DNA of 64,000 nt, taken from the NCBI RefSeq assembly GCF_023008165.1, contig NZ_JAKQZA010000002.1, positions 124,001-188,000 on the forward strand. The letters run 5' to 3'. This DNA is from Kordiimonas laminariae. Lineage in GTDB: Bacteria > Pseudomonadota > Alphaproteobacteria > Sphingomonadales > Kordiimonadaceae. This document shows, piece by piece, positions 46,699 through 56,618 of the stretch (positions are counted from its first letter, which is position 1; the number at the start of each line of letters is the position of its first letter). The notes below the pieces were generated by a model, which worked only from the letters and a program-made list of their open reading frames with translations, was not told where the DNA came from and made no database searches. A program made the translations under genes and the position numbers.

Positions 46699-46750
46699 TT
46701 TCCCACAAGGTTATCCACAGCCGAAGTGGAAATCTTTCGAGTTATTCACA
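46699..46750 (+). other. DnaA-box cluster upstream of uvrC
   Basis: TTATCCACA (46711-46719) is a perfect DnaA box, TTATTCACA (46742-46750) fits TTATNCACA, and TTTCCCACA (46699-46707) has one mismatch. The two good boxes are 31 bp apart, close to three helical turns, in the same direction. A palindromic near-match (GTTGTGCACAAC) lies at 46508-46519. It may regulate uvrC or titrate DnaA. No gene-orientation switch marks it as an origin. Confidence 0.5.
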
Positions 46751-46826
46751 AAGCTTAATTCGTTCATTGATTCTCGAAGGCGATTCCGTCAAAAATGAAA
46801 CCTAAATCTGTGCAAGGTAAACCAAA

Positions 46827-48680
46827 GTGACCCAAACCAATCTATCTGCTGGGATTTCTGTAATCCGAGAACAAGTGAAGACAGCGCCGACAGCGCCTGG
46901 GGTTTACCGGATGCTGAGTGAGCACGGTGATGTACTTTACGTGGGTAAAGCAAAAAGCATTAAAAAAAGAATTGTCTCCTACACTCAGGTTAACAGGCTT
47001 ACCATAAGGTTGCAGCGTATGGTCGCTCAAACAGTATCTATGGTGTTTGTAACCACTCGCACAGAGGGAGAAGCCCTTCTCCTTGAGGCATCTCTGATCA
47101 AACGATACAAGCCTCAGTTCAATGTACTTTTGAAAGATGATAAATCTTTCCCATACATTCTTTTGCGGGAAGACCATGAATGGCCTCAGATTTCCAAACA
47201 TAGAGGCGCCAGAAAGCATAAAGGCCAATATTACGGGCCATTTGCCAATGTAAGTTCAGTAAACCGCACTCTCAATACCCTTCAAAAAGTTTTCCAGCTT
47301 CGAAGCTGCAGCGACAACACGCTGGAAACCAGAAGCCGAGTATGCATGCTCTATCAGATCAAACGCTGTTCAGGCCCATGTGTTGATAAGGTTAGTAAAG
47401 AAGACTATAGCGATATGGTCGCTGAAACCCGCGCGTTTCTGGAAGGCAAATCATCTGAAATCCAAAAGAAGTTCGCTGCCTCTATGCAAGAAGCCAGCGA
47501 AGCAATGGAATATGAAGTTGCAGCTGTATACCGCGACCGCTTGAATGCTCTTACTCAAATTCAAAGCCACCAATCAATCGTCAATGCGATGGTTGAAGAA
47601 GCTGATGTTATCGCAGCTGAAGAAATAGCTGGCCGTATCGCTATTCAGGTATTCTTTTTCCGCGCAGGGCAAAACTGGGGTCACCGGGCCTATTTCCCAA
47701 AGCATGATAAAAGCGATGGCATCGAAACCGTGCTCTCCGCTTTTATCTCGCAGTTCTATGATAACAAGCCTGCCCCTAAGCTTATTCTTACCTCTCATAA
47801 GTTACCAGACACAAAACTTCTATCAGAGGCCCTGTCAGAGCGTATGGAACGCAAGGTAGAGATAACGGTACCGGCTAGAGGGAAGAAGGCCGAGGTGATA
47901 GCTGAAGCACGCCGTAACGCCAAAGAAGCTCTTGAGCGTCATATGGCAGAAAGTGCGAGCCAAGCCAAACTGCTCGAAGGTGTAGCTGAAGCATTTGATA
48001 TGGATGAAGTCCCTCAGCGTATTGAAGTGTATGATAACAGCCATATTCAAGGAACCAACGCAGTTGGTGGCATGATTGTGGCTGGTCCCGATGGCTTTAT
48101 GAAAAACAGTTACCGCAAGTTTAACATCAAGGACGAAGATCTTACGCCTGGGGATGACTTTGGCATGATGCAGGAGGTGATGCGACGGCGTTTCTCTCGT
48201 CTTCTCAAAGAAGATGCGACCCGGGAACGAGGTCACTGGCCAGATCTTCTATTGATTGATGGTGGAAAAGGCCAACTTTCATCCGTTATGGAGATCATCG
48301 AAGAACTTGGCGTAACCGATGTTACTATTGTTGCCATCTCCAAAGGGCCGGACAGAAATGCTGGACGTGAGCAATTCCATATGCCGGGTAAAGAAACCTT
48401 CATGATGCCACATACAGATGCTGTACTTTATTATCTTCAGCGCCTACGGGACGAGGCTCATAGGTTTGCTATCGGGAGCCACAGGGCCCGTAGAAAGAGT
48501 GATATTAAAAAATCACCGCTTGATGAAATTCCAGGTGTTGGCCCAAAGCGCAAAAAGGCTCTTCTCCATCATTTCGGCTCGGCAAAAGCGGTGATTGATG
48601 CAGACGTAAAAGATCTGGCGAACGTGGACGGTGTTTCAAAAGCCATGGCCCAACAGATTTATGATCATTTTCATGATTAA
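46827..48680 (+). CDS. uvrC: Excinuclease ABC subunit C
   Basis: 617 aa. It makes both incisions in nucleotide excision repair with UvrA and UvrB. The N-terminal GIY-YIG nuclease is seen in [19 protein letters not shown], the UVR-type UvrB-binding motif lies near residue 210, and the second nuclease holds [17 protein letters not shown] and [11 protein letters not shown]-terminal helix-hairpin-helix pair ([18 protein letters not shown]) ends it. Start is GTG at 46827. It is preceded by a 373-bp gap with DnaA boxes. Confidence 0.96.
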   Translation: MTQTNLSAGISVIREQVKTAPTAPGVYRMLSEHGDVLYVGKAKSIKKRIVSYTQVNRLTIRLQRMVAQTVSMVFVTTRTEGEALLLEASLIKRYKPQFNVLLKDDKSFPYILLREDHEWPQISKHRGARKHKGQYYGPFANVSSVNRTLNTLQKVFQLRSCSDNTLETRSRVCMLYQIKRCSGPCVDKVSKEDYSDMVAETRAFLEGKSSEIQKKFAASMQEASEAMEYEVAAVYRDRLNALTQIQSHQSIVNAMVEEADVIAAEEIAGRIAIQVFFFRAGQNWGHRAYFPKHDKSDGIETVLSAFISQFYDNKPAPKLILTSHKLPDTKLLSEALSERMERKVEITVPARGKKAEVIAEARRNAKEALERHMAESASQAKLLEGVAEAFDMDEVPQRIEVYDNSHIQGTNAVGGMIVAGPDGFMKNSYRKFNIKDEDLTPGDDFGMMQEVMRRRFSRLLKEDATRERGHWPDLLLIDGGKGQLSSVMEIIEELGVTDVTIVAISKGPDRNAGREQFHMPGKETFMMPHTDAVLYYLQRLRDEAHRFAIGSHRARRKSDIKKSPLDEIPGVGPKRKKALLHHFGSAKAVIDADVKDLANVDGVSKAMAQQIYDHFHD

Positions 48681-48759
48681 GTTTGCCGGATGATTGACCT
48701 TAGCGCTTTAATCGCTATGGTGTGCGAAAGACAGTAAAGCATTAGGATTACCCGCGCTT

Positions 48760-49311
48760 ATGTGGAATTTGCCAAACATTTTAACAATGTCACGGATCGT
48801 TGTGATCCCTGTTCTTGTGGCTTCGTTTTTTATGGAGCAACCGCTAGGCAGCCACGTCGCATTTGTTACCTTTGCCCTAGCAGGCATCACTGACTTTTTT
48901 GACGGCTATCTTGCACGTGCCACTGGCAGTGTTTCAAAGATCGGTCAATTCCTTGACCCAATCGCTGACAAACTCATGGTCGGTGCAGTCATTATCATGC
49001 TCGTTTTTGCAGGCTGGGTGGACGGCATTCATGTTGTGGCAGCTGTGATTATAATGTGCCGGGAATTACTTGTATCTGGCCTTAGGGAATTCCTCGCAGG
49101 CATTCAGGTGAGTGTACCCGTAACCATGCTCGCTAAATGGAAAACCACCGTACAAATGCTGGCTCTTGGTTCACTTACATGGTCCAAGGGTGCCATCGCA
49201 TTTGGAATTCCTGCACAGGAAATTGGTATCGTTGCCCTCTGGATTGCAGCAGTTCTAACACTATATACAGGTCTTGATTATCTTCGGGTTGGCCTAAAAC
49301 ATATGGTGTAA
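48760..49311 (+). CDS. pgsA: CDP-diacylglycerol-glycerol-3-phosphate phosphatidyltransferase
   Basis: 183 aa integral membrane enzyme that makes phosphatidylglycerol phosphate. The CDP-alcohol phosphotransferase motif is complete: DGYLARATGSVSKIG plus QFLDPIAD give D-G-x2-A-R-x8-G-x3-D-x3-D. MWNLPNILTMSRIVVIPVLV is the conserved opening. It lies 79 nt after uvrC and 2 nt before moaD; uvrC-pgsA is a widely kept pair. Confidence 0.94.
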   Translation: MWNLPNILTMSRIVVIPVLVASFFMEQPLGSHVAFVTFALAGITDFFDGYLARATGSVSKIGQFLDPIADKLMVGAVIIMLVFAGWVDGIHVVAAVIIMCRELLVSGLREFLAGIQVSVPVTMLAKWKTTVQMLALGSLTWSKGAIAFGIPAQEIGIVALWIAAVLTLYTGLDYLRVGLKHMV

Positions 49312-49313
49312 GA

Positions 49314-49565
49314 ATGCAGATCCTCTATTTCGCGAGCATCCGTGAGCAAATTGGCAAAAGTGAAGAAACTATCAGTAAGCCTGACGACGTAGAAACGGTT
49401 GCTGATCTGGTTGCACATTTGAGAAGCTTCAGCGAAGATCACCATAACGCTCTTGAAAGCATGATGTTTGTTCGGATTGCAGTAAACCAAGTGCATGCAC
49501 AGGCTGATCATCCCGTAAGCGATACTGATGAGATCGCCTTCTTTCCTCCGGTTACAGGCGGCTGA
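49314..49565 (+). CDS. moaD: Molybdopterin synthase sulfur carrier subunit
   Basis: 83 aa, ubiquitin-like. It carries sulfur as a C-terminal thiocarboxylate to convert precursor Z to molybdopterin. The protein ends in the obligatory Gly-Gly (PPVTGG). IAVNQVHAQADHPVSDTDEI fits the fold. moaE follows 1 nt later. Confidence 0.93.
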   Translation: MQILYFASIREQIGKSEETISKPDDVETVADLVAHLRSFSEDHHNALESMMFVRIAVNQVHAQADHPVSDTDEIAFFPPVTGG

Positions 49566-49566
49566 T

Positions 49567-50019
49567 ATGCAGCCCCAAATCTCAGTACAGCTAGACGATT
49601 TTGATATCGGAAATGAGATCAATCAGCTCAAAGTAGATAAGCACGATATCGGCGCTGTTGTCAGCTTTGTTGGTACAGTACGCGATTTAGCGGATGGTCT
49701 TACATCCATGACGCTCGAACATTATCCCGCAATGACCGAGGCCGAACTCGCTAGAATTGCAAAGGAAGCTAAAGAACGCTGGCCACTTGAGGGCTGCCGT
49801 ATCATCCACAGGTTCGGCGAATTATTCCCCGGCGACAATATCGTTCTGGTGATTACAGCTTCCGCACACAGGCAAGCAGCGTTCGACGCAGCTAACTTTA
49901 TTATGGACTTTCTTAAAACCAATGCACCATTTTGGAAGAAAGAAACCACATCTAGAGGTGCTAAATGGGTGGATGCCAATGACGCAGATGATAAAGCGCT
50001 AGAGCGCTGGCAAAAATAG
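49567..50019 (+). CDS. moaE: Molybdopterin synthase catalytic subunit
   Basis: 150 aa from the ATG at 49567, 1 nt after the moaD stop; the frame opens at 49528 inside moaD, which I rejected. It transfers sulfur from MoaD to precursor Z. GAVVSFVGTVRD, LEHYPAMTEAEL, HRFGELFPGDNIVLV, SAHRQAAFDAANFIMD and the catalytic-Lys segment FWKKE are all conserved. Confidence 0.94.
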   Translation: MQPQISVQLDDFDIGNEINQLKVDKHDIGAVVSFVGTVRDLADGLTSMTLEHYPAMTEAELARIAKEAKERWPLEGCRIIHRFGELFPGDNIVLVITASAHRQAAFDAANFIMDFLKTNAPFWKKETTSRGAKWVDANDADDKALERWQK

Positions 50020-50025
50020 TTTCTT

Positions 50026-50448
50026 CTATAGCCAATGCCAGGTTTGCTTAAGGCCAATTAAATGTATAAGACCAAAGACTAATACGATCAGTGAACTCCA
50101 TGTCCAGAAAGCTGGACTAGGCAACTGTTCCTCAGGTCTAAAAACTGGAATTAGAGCTAAAGCACGTAACAGGAAAATAGCGGTAATCCCAGCAAGCGCA
50201 TACTTCACCAAGGGTAACTTTATATTCACACCAGCACCCGCAAGGGCATAAAGCCCGAAGGCAGATAGCACACCCGCAATGAATAGAGTGATAAAAGTAG
50301 GATAGTTGCTACCTTCCTCGGCAAGCTTTGCCATCTGTTCACCTGCGCCAAAAAAGCGGTACCAAGGTGCACCAAAATAGATAATTAGCAAATGGGTAAA
50401 AGCCGCGCTGAAATTAAGGGCGGCCGCAATCAATAAGTATCTGTTCAT
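50026..50448 (-). CDS. Small integral membrane protein, unknown function
   Basis: 140 aa with four hydrophobic segments: about residues 1-26, 50-72, 79-102 and 113-134. Small charged loops separate them. I do not recognise the family. It lies 119 nt downstream of ftsZ, past its terminator, and converges with moaE 6 nt away. It is probably expressed from its own promoter. Confidence 0.75.
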   Translation of the reverse strand: MNRYLLIAAALNFSAAFTHLLIIYFGAPWYRFFGAGEQMAKLAEEGSNYPTFITLFIAGVLSAFGLYALAGAGVNIKLPLVKYALAGITAIFLLRALALIPVFRPEEQLPSPAFWTWSSLIVLVFGLIHLIGLKQTWHWL

Positions 50449-50517
50449 ATGTATCCCTCAAATCACCTACACACTTTATCAGGTTCATTTGAAATGATCA
50501 CTGCGGCATATGGACAT

Positions 50518-50547
50518 AAAAAAAACCGGATAAGAAATCCGGCTTTT
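50518..50547 (-). terminator. Intrinsic terminator after ftsZ
   Basis: CCGGAT (50526-50531) and ATCCGG (50537-50542) with flanking AAAA/TTTT pairs form a stem around a 5-nt loop; the minus strand continues into eight T (50518-50525). It ends the dcw cluster about 20 nt past ftsZ. Confidence 0.85.
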
Positions 50548-50567
50548 CGATTAACTTCCAGCTCAGT

Positions 50568-52172
50568 TTAATTTTGCTGACGGCGCAAGAAACTAGGGAT
50601 TTCTAGCTGATCCTTATCTGCTGTTTTAGGAGCGGAACGATCTTCTTCAGTTACCCCACCAAGCGAAGAAGTTGTTTCAACGGCTTCTGGCTCCGTATTT
50701 ACACGCTCAGATGCGCTTACTTCTGTGTTTCCGCCTCTTAGACCGGCGGTCATCACCTGAAACAGGCTACGTTTCTGTGGTGTAGAAGGTTCTGGCTTAG
50801 GCTCTTCTTCAACCTTAGGCTCAGCCGTATATGCATCCACAAGAGGTGCTTCTGCCTGGCCTGCAGGCTGAGCAAGTGTCTCTTTTGGCATCATAGGAGC
50901 CTCTGCAACAAAAGCATCCGCTTGCTCAGCTTTCGCTAGCGCCTTTTCCTCTAGGTCTTCAGTTTCCCTTGGCATTTCTGGCTGCTCAGATACAGCTTGC
51001 TCAGCACGGTCATCTAAAGATGCCTGTACCTCGCCTAGAATATCTGCAACGGATTTCTCTTCTTCCATAGGAATAGCATCATGCTCTTCCGCTGTTTCAG
51101 CAACCTCGGCAGCCTCTTCCGTCTCTTCAACAGCAGTTTCTTCTACGACAGGTTCTGGCGCAGGCTCAGGCTTGCGCACAGGCACTGGAATTTCAATATT
51201 CTGTGCCCCACCCTCAATACCTGTAGCAACAACAGAGACACGGAGTTTACCTTCAAGGTCTTGGTTGAAAGCAGAACCGAATACGATAAGCGCATCTGGG
51301 TCCACCTGCTCACGCACCATATTTACGGCTTCATCAACTTCATACAGTGTCATATCCATGCCGCCTGTTACGTTGATGATCACACCTTTAGCGCCCTTTA
51401 AGGAAGCTTCCTCAAGAAGTGGATTGGAAATAGCTGCTGCGGCGGCATCCTGTGCACGGGTTTCACCTTCCGCTTCCCCCGTACCCATCATGGCTTTGCC
51501 CATTTCAGACATAACTGTACGAACGTCAGCAAAATCAAGGTTGATCAAACCAGGCATAACCATAAGGTCTGTAATGCCACGAACACCGGAATGCAGCACT
51601 TCATCAGCCATATTAAAGGCATCTGCGAAAGTCGTACGCTCGTTCGCTACACGGAACAGGTTCTGGTTCGGGATAATAATCAGCGTATCAACATTCTGGG
51701 CAAGTTCGGCGATGCCGCTATCTGCTATCTTTGCTCGGCGGCCACCTTCAAACTGGAACGGACGTGTCACAACACCGACAGTAAGGATACCTTTTTCACG
51801 AGCACGACGAGCAATAACAGGTGCAGCACCTGTGCCCGTACCACCGCCCATACCGGCCGTTACAAACGCCATATGGCAACCATTTAAGGTTTCATCAATT
51901 GAATCAACTGCCTCTTCCGCCGCTGCAGCACCAATTTTAGGCTGCGCGCCTGCACCAAGACCTTGAGTGATCTCAATACCCAGCTGAATACGGTTATCAG
52001 CAGCAGATGCAGCAAGTGACTGCGCGTCTGTATTTGCAACGACAAAATCAACACCTTGTAGCTGCGCTGAAATCATATTATTTACGGCGTTACAGCCCGC
52101 ACCACCAACACCCACAACCGCAATACGCGGTGTAATTTCTGTTAGCTCTGTATTTCCAAATTCAATCGACAT
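50568..52172 (-). CDS. ftsZ: Cell division protein FtsZ
   Basis: 534 aa. Tubulin-like GTPase that forms the division ring. [13 protein letters not shown] opens the nucleotide fold and the tubulin signature GGGTGTG is at 109-115. [11 protein letters not shown] marks the T7-loop, with the catalytic Asp. After the core (~residue 325) comes an acidic, Glu/Ala/Pro-rich linker of ~190 residues, then the conserved tail [14 protein letters not shown] that binds FtsA and other partners. The long linker is typical of Alphaproteobacteria. It lies 74 nt downstream of ftsA. Confidence 0.97.
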   Translation of the reverse strand: MSIEFGNTELTEITPRIAVVGVGGAGCNAVNNMISAQLQGVDFVVANTDAQSLAASAADNRIQLGIEITQGLGAGAQPKIGAAAAEEAVDSIDETLNGCHMAFVTAGMGGGTGTGAAPVIARRAREKGILTVGVVTRPFQFEGGRRAKIADSGIAELAQNVDTLIIIPNQNLFRVANERTTFADAFNMADEVLHSGVRGITDLMVMPGLINLDFADVRTVMSEMGKAMMGTGEAEGETRAQDAAAAAISNPLLEEASLKGAKGVIINVTGGMDMTLYEVDEAVNMVREQVDPDALIVFGSAFNQDLEGKLRVSVVATGIEGGAQNIEIPVPVRKPEPAPEPVVEETAVEETEEAAEVAETAEEHDAIPMEEEKSVADILGEVQASLDDRAEQAVSEQPEMPRETEDLEEKALAKAEQADAFVAEAPMMPKETLAQPAGQAEAPLVDAYTAEPKVEEEPKPEPSTPQKRSLFQVMTAGLRGGNTEVSASERVNTEPEAVETTSSLGGVTEEDRSAPKTADKDQLEIPSFLRRQQN

Positions 52173-52246
52173 TGCCCGAATACCTCCGTTGATTTCTTTC
52201 TAACCTGCTACGCGTGGCAATGCCAGTGTTTGCAGCACGTATTTCA

Positions 52247-53506
52247 TCAGAAACTTTCTTTTATCCAGCGCATTACCCGGCTAAACCCGCCGCCTTGGGG
52301 AATATTGCTTGTTTGTTTGTCTTGTTTAAAAATTTGCTGGGGTGTTTTAGCCGCATATTCCAGCAAACCAACAGCCACAGCAAAGTTAGGGGATTGCCCG
52401 GCCACAGGAAGCCCTGAAACCTTTTGAGGACGGCCAATACGCACATGACGGCCAAGGATACGGCTTGCAAGATCCCGGACAGCTTCACACTGCGCTGAAC
52501 CACCAGTGATAACCACCCGTCGTCCTGCAACACCCGAAAAACCTGACTGGTCAAGGCGATCAGCAATTGTTGTAAAAAGAAGCTCAAGTTCTTTCTCAAC
52601 AACAGATGTAAGCGCGCTACGTTTCATGCGCACAACACGGTCAGACCCCACTTCACCAACTTGCGGTACCTCAATCTCAATATGCTCGTCCGTTGCGTCA
52701 ACTCGCGCGCAGCCATGAAATGTTTTGAGCCGTTCCGCTTCATCAAATGGTGTTAGCAGATTCCGAGCAACTTGCTCAGTAATCTGAGCGCCACCAATGG
52801 GCAGAATTTCTGAATGGACCAGAGCCCCTTGGGCATAGACAGAAATACCCGTGGTACCCCCGCCAAGATCAATACAGGCAGCACCCATTTTCATTTCATC
52901 ATCGACAAGCGAGGAAAGTCCTGCAGCATAAGGAGCAAGCACCACACTCCGAACATTCAGATGAGCCCTGCGCACACAGGCCTCCAGATTTTTAAGAGGG
53001 CCCGCTGACACAGTTACTGCGAGGACGGCCAGCCCCAGCTTTTTACCGTACATCCCAACTGGAGGCTTGGTACCATAATTGCCATCCACCGCGTAAGCCG
53101 CAGGAAAGGCATGTAACAATCCATCCTCGTCAAAATCTATTTGCTCTTTAGCCTCTGCAATTGCTTGATCAACATCAGTCTGTGTCACTGCATGACCAGC
53201 AACATCTACCTCAACTTCAATTACTCTCGTTTGCGGTTCACCACCAGAGAAGCTGAGAATTACGTCGCTTACCGTCGTACCGGCCATTTTCTCTGATTGA
53301 TCGACAGAGGCACGGATCGCTTTCTCAGTAAGTTCCATATCAACTATGGCACCGCCAACTACGCCGCCGTTACAGGCCCGGTTACCAACGCCACGTACCA
53401 CATAAGATCCATCAGGGGAAAAATCAGCAATCAGGCACGCTACTTTACTTGATCCAACATCAAGTGCAGCAATTGTTCCTTCCATTACGTCATCTAATAT
53501 CTTCAT
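52247..53506 (-). CDS. ftsA: Cell division protein FtsA
   Basis: 419 aa actin-like protein that tethers FtsZ to the membrane and activates the divisome. ALDVGSSKVACLIAD is the phosphate-1 motif, IDLGGGTTGISVY phosphate-2, and VVITGGSAQCEAV the adenosine site. The C-terminal amphipathic helix SRVMRWIKESF is the membrane-targeting sequence. It lies 20 nt after ftsQ. Confidence 0.96.
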   Translation of the reverse strand: MKILDDVMEGTIAALDVGSSKVACLIADFSPDGSYVVRGVGNRACNGGVVGGAIVDMELTEKAIRASVDQSEKMAGTTVSDVILSFSGGEPQTRVIEVEVDVAGHAVTQTDVDQAIAEAKEQIDFDEDGLLHAFPAAYAVDGNYGTKPPVGMYGKKLGLAVLAVTVSAGPLKNLEACVRRAHLNVRSVVLAPYAAGLSSLVDDEMKMGAACIDLGGGTTGISVYAQGALVHSEILPIGGAQITEQVARNLLTPFDEAERLKTFHGCARVDATDEHIEIEVPQVGEVGSDRVVRMKRSALTSVVEKELELLFTTIADRLDQSGFSGVAGRRVVITGGSAQCEAVRDLASRILGRHVRIGRPQKVSGLPVAGQSPNFAVAVGLLEYAAKTPQQIFKQDKQTSNIPQGGGFSRVMRWIKESF

Positions 53507-53526
53507 AGATCCATCACTCTATACAA

Positions 53527-54306
53527 TCAGGTTGCCCACTCTTTACCGTCCATCATACGACGGCCCGTTGGGGTTACCCGCACTACTACACGATCAGCAA
53601 CACGCATATCTAATACGCTAATCTCCCGTGCAAGGAAATTGTGAGCAGCCTCCAGCCTTACAAACTTATCCCATGCGGCATCACCGTTATAATCCGTCAG
53701 AAATTCCTCAGGGAGTTTCAAACGAATACCATTATCAAAAATAATATCCCAGCGCCGTTCACCAACGAATACAGCTGTTTTCACCCTGTCCGATAAATCA
53801 CCAGCTCTTTCCAACTTCGAAAACAACGTTTCGATATGCGCAGGTGCGGCTTCCCCCACAACAAGAGGTAGATGACTAAACTCGTGCAGGCCACGAGCAG
53901 TAATTACTACGCCGTCTGGGTCAATCAACCTAACAAGACCCTCCTGTTGCCACAGGGCAAACGCTTCACGTTCTGTGATAGAGACCTTAATCTCTCCCGG
54001 GAAAATACGGCTCACTTTAGCTTGTTTAACCCAAGGCAGAGTCTCAATGCGCTCTTTAATCATAACGAGATCTACTGACAGGATCGGCACACCATCATCA
54101 ATATCAAGGACAGCGAGCACATCGTTGTAAGCCGTACGCTCAGCACCACTCACCGAAAGCCGAGATAATTCAAAACCGGCCTGACGGGTGGTTTCGTAGA
54201 ACCAGCTTTCCGTTACCGATCGCGCAAACAGCATTACTGAAGCAACCAGCAGAATAAAGGTAAAAAGCGACAATCCATAACGATGCTGTTTAACAAAAGC
54301 TGTCAT
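53527..54306 (-). CDS. ftsQ: Cell division protein FtsQ
   Basis: 259 aa. A short cytoplasmic N-terminus, one membrane helix (about residues 11-29) and a periplasmic POTRA domain (FELSRLSVSGAERTAYNDVL..) followed by a beta domain. It links FtsB/FtsL to the divisome. Its start overlaps the murB stop by 1 nt (TAATG); ddl, which usually lies between, is missing. Confidence 0.92.
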   Translation of the reverse strand: MTAFVKQHRYGLSLFTFILLVASVMLFARSVTESWFYETTRQAGFELSRLSVSGAERTAYNDVLAVLDIDDGVPILSVDLVMIKERIETLPWVKQAKVSRIFPGEIKVSITEREAFALWQQEGLVRLIDPDGVVITARGLHEFSHLPLVVGEAAPAHIETLFSKLERAGDLSDRVKTAVFVGERRWDIIFDNGIRLKLPEEFLTDYNGDAAWDKFVRLEAAHNFLAREISVLDMRVADRVVVRVTPTGRRMMDGKEWAT

Positions 54307-55214
54307 TAGTTCGCCTCCCCAATTCGCTGGATTTCCCAGTGAAGATCAACGCCTGAATTGGCTTTCACACGCGTGCGTACTGTCTCTCCAAGTTCCTCGA
54401 TCTCAGCGGCTGTAGCACCGCCGTGATTAATAAGGAAGTTACAGTGTTTTTCTGAAACCTGAGCATCGCCGATTTGAAGCCCCCGACAGCCGGCTTCGTC
54501 AATAAGCTTCCAGGCATGCGTACCTTCAGGGTTTTTAAACGTACTACCGCCAGTTCGGGTTCCGATAGGCTGGCTCTCTGAGCGCGCATTTGTGATCTCG
54601 TCCATACGCTTCTGTATCTCAGCAGGATCACCATCCTTTACTTGAAACGATGCTCCTAAAAAGATCAGATCTGCTGGCAAAGCTGTTTTGCGGTAACTGA
54701 AGTCAAAATCATCCAATTTGAACTCGTGCATATGCCCATACCGGTCAACGGCATGAGAATGCAACAGAACATCCTTGATCTCACGACCGTAAGCACCTGC
54801 ATTCATTCGTAATGCACCGCCGACTGTTCCTGGTACCCCCACCATGAATTCAAGTCCCGTTTTACCGGCTTTCTGTGCTTCACGCGCAACATGTACATCC
54901 ATTGTTCCAGCAAGAGCTTTCAGCACATTTCCTTGAATAAGGGTGCCTGAAAAGCCTCTACCCAACCGGATAACGATCCCCCTAACACCACCATCTCGCA
55001 CAAGTAGATTAGAACCAACACCTACCACAGTAATTGGTATTTCACTGGGCACATGGCGTAGGAAGGTTTGCAAATCTGCTTCATCTGTGGGTTCAAATAA
55101 AATATCCGCCGGTCCACCGGTTCTGAACCAACTGAGACGTGCAAGATCAGCGTCTTCCTTGAGGCGTCCTTTCAAATGCGGCATATTTTCCAAGAATGAA
55201 TAAGCAGCTGTCAT
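54306..55214 (-). CDS. murB: UDP-N-acetylenolpyruvoylglucosamine reductase
   Basis: 302 aa, FAD enzyme that reduces UDP-GlcNAc-enolpyruvate to UDP-MurNAc with NADPH. SWFRTGGPADILFEP and VVGVGSNLLVRDGG bind FAD; GVPGTVGGALRMNAGAYG is conserved; GGSTFKNPEG supplies the catalytic Ser, so it is a type IIB-like short MurB. It lies 3 nt after murC and overlaps ftsQ by 1 nt. Confidence 0.96.
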   Translation of the reverse strand: MTAAYSFLENMPHLKGRLKEDADLARLSWFRTGGPADILFEPTDEADLQTFLRHVPSEIPITVVGVGSNLLVRDGGVRGIVIRLGRGFSGTLIQGNVLKALAGTMDVHVAREAQKAGKTGLEFMVGVPGTVGGALRMNAGAYGREIKDVLLHSHAVDRYGHMHEFKLDDFDFSYRKTALPADLIFLGASFQVKDGDPAEIQKRMDEITNARSESQPIGTRTGGSTFKNPEGTHAWKLIDEAGCRGLQIGDAQVSEKHCNFLINHGGATAAEIEELGETVRTRVKANSGVDLHWEIQRIGEAN

Positions 55215-55217
55215 TAT

Positions 55218-56618
55218 TTAAGCCCCTAACTGCTCAGGCAGATCATGGGCCCATTTCGTAATGGAACCAGCACCCAAACAAATAACAGCATCACCAGCTT
55301 CAGCATATTTGCTAACTACCTCGGCCAAATCGTCAGGCCCATCCACTATGTCAACAAGCCGATGACCATGAGTACGAATGCCTTCGGCAAGGCTATCACG
55401 ATTAACGTCCTCTATTGGTTGTTCACCTGCTTCATAAACAGGCGCAACAAGCACTACATCTGCATCATTAAAGCAGGTACAAAACTCTTCGAATAAGCTT
55501 TCAAGGCGCGTATATCTATGAGGCTGTGCAACTGCAATAACCTTACCTTCAAAACTCTCGCGCGCAGCTTTCAGTACAGCGCCAATCTCTACCGGGTGAT
55601 GACCATAGTCATCGATCACCGTCACACCATTCGCCTCACCAGTTTTAGTAAACCTGCGTTTTACACCACCAAAGCTTTCAAATGCTTTGCGGAGTGTTTC
55701 ATCTTCCACATACATCTCAAGGCCAACACAAATTGCCGCGAGTGCATTTTGAATATTATGATCCCCTGGCATTGGAAGCTTAATACCTTGAATAACCCGA
55801 CCATCTGCATTCGCCGTTTCTCTCAAACGCACATCGAAAGTAACAGCGCCGGAGGATGGTCTAATATTTACTGCTTGTACATCAGCTTGGGCGCTCAATC
55901 CGTAAGTGATGAACTTCCGGTCTTGGATATTTGCGATTAATCCTTGCACCTCCGGGTGATCAACACACAGCACAGCTGCGCCATAAAAAGGAACGCGCTC
56001 AAGAAATGTTTTAAAGGCTTCCTTTTCCGCTTCAAATGTACCGTAGAAATCTAGATGTTCAGCATCCAGATTGGTAACAACAGCAATTGTTGCCGGAAGC
56101 TTCACGAAAGTACCATCACTTTCGTCTGCTTCAACAACCATCCAATCACCTTCTCCAAGGCGAGCATTTGTGCCGTAGCTGTTGATAATACCGCCATTGA
56201 TCACGGTCGGGTCAATCCCCGCAGCTTCAAGAACGGTCGCGACCATCGATGTGGTTGTTGTTTTACCATGAGTACCGGCAACTGATACACACCATTTCAG
56301 GCGCATAAGCTCAGCGAGCATCTCGGCACGACGTACGACCGGGATAGAGCGAGTTCGAGCTTCAACCACTTCAGGATTGTCAGCTTTAATAGCGGTAGAT
56401 ACCACCAGCACCTGTGCATCTGCAACATTCTCAGCCTTCTGGCCGACCATTACCCTTATTCCCAGCTTCTGTAGACGGTCAACATTGGGGTTAGCACTTA
56501 TATCTGAACCTTGAACGTTATAGCCAAGGTTATGCATCACCTCTGCAATACCAGACATGCCAATACCACCAATACCCACAAAATGGACTGTGCCTATATC
56601 AAAGGGAATGCCCTTCAC
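55218..56618 (-). CDS. murC: UDP-N-acetylmuramate-L-alanine ligase
   Basis: 466 aa. It adds L-Ala to UDP-MurNAc with [20 protein letters not shown] at the N-terminus binds the UDP part, [14 protein letters not shown] is the P-loop and [10 protein letters not shown] the conserved C-terminal block. Start is GTG at 56618, overlapping the murG stop by 4 nt (GTGA). Confidence 0.97.
   Translation of the reverse strand: MKGIPFDIGTVHFVGIGGIGMSGIAEVMHNLGYNVQGSDISANPNVDRLQKLGIRVMVGQKAENVADAQVLVVSTAIKADNPEVVEARTRSIPVVRRAEMLAELMRLKWCVSVAGTHGKTTTTSMVATVLEAAGIDPTVINGGIINSYGTNARLGEGDWMVVEADESDGTFVKLPATIAVVTNLDAEHLDFYGTFEAEKEAFKTFLERVPFYGAAVLCVDHPEVQGLIANIQDRKFITYGLSAQADVQAVNIRPSSGAVTFDVRLRETANADGRVIQGIKLPMPGDHNIQNALAAICVGLEMYVEDETLRKAFESFGGVKRRFTKTGEANGVTVIDDYGHHPVEIGAVLKAARESFEGKVIAVAQPHRYTRLESLFEEFCTCFNDADVVLVAPVYEAGEQPIEDVNRDSLAEGIRTHGHRLVDIVDGPDDLAEVVSKYAEAGDAVICLGAGSITKWAHDLPEQLGA

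Noticed and set aside
46478-46826. Replication origin upstream of uvrC
   Set aside because: DnaA boxes are present, but genes on both sides run toward the gap rather than away from it, and no dnaA, parAB or hemE lies nearby. Kept only as a DnaA-box finding.
49528-49566. moaE start inside moaD
   Set aside because: The ATG at 49567 sits 1 nt after the moaD stop and gives the standard MoaE length and N-terminus.
50568-51200. Long acidic linker in FtsZ as an anomaly
   Set aside because: Long variable linkers are normal for alphaproteobacterial FtsZ; the core and conserved tail are intact.
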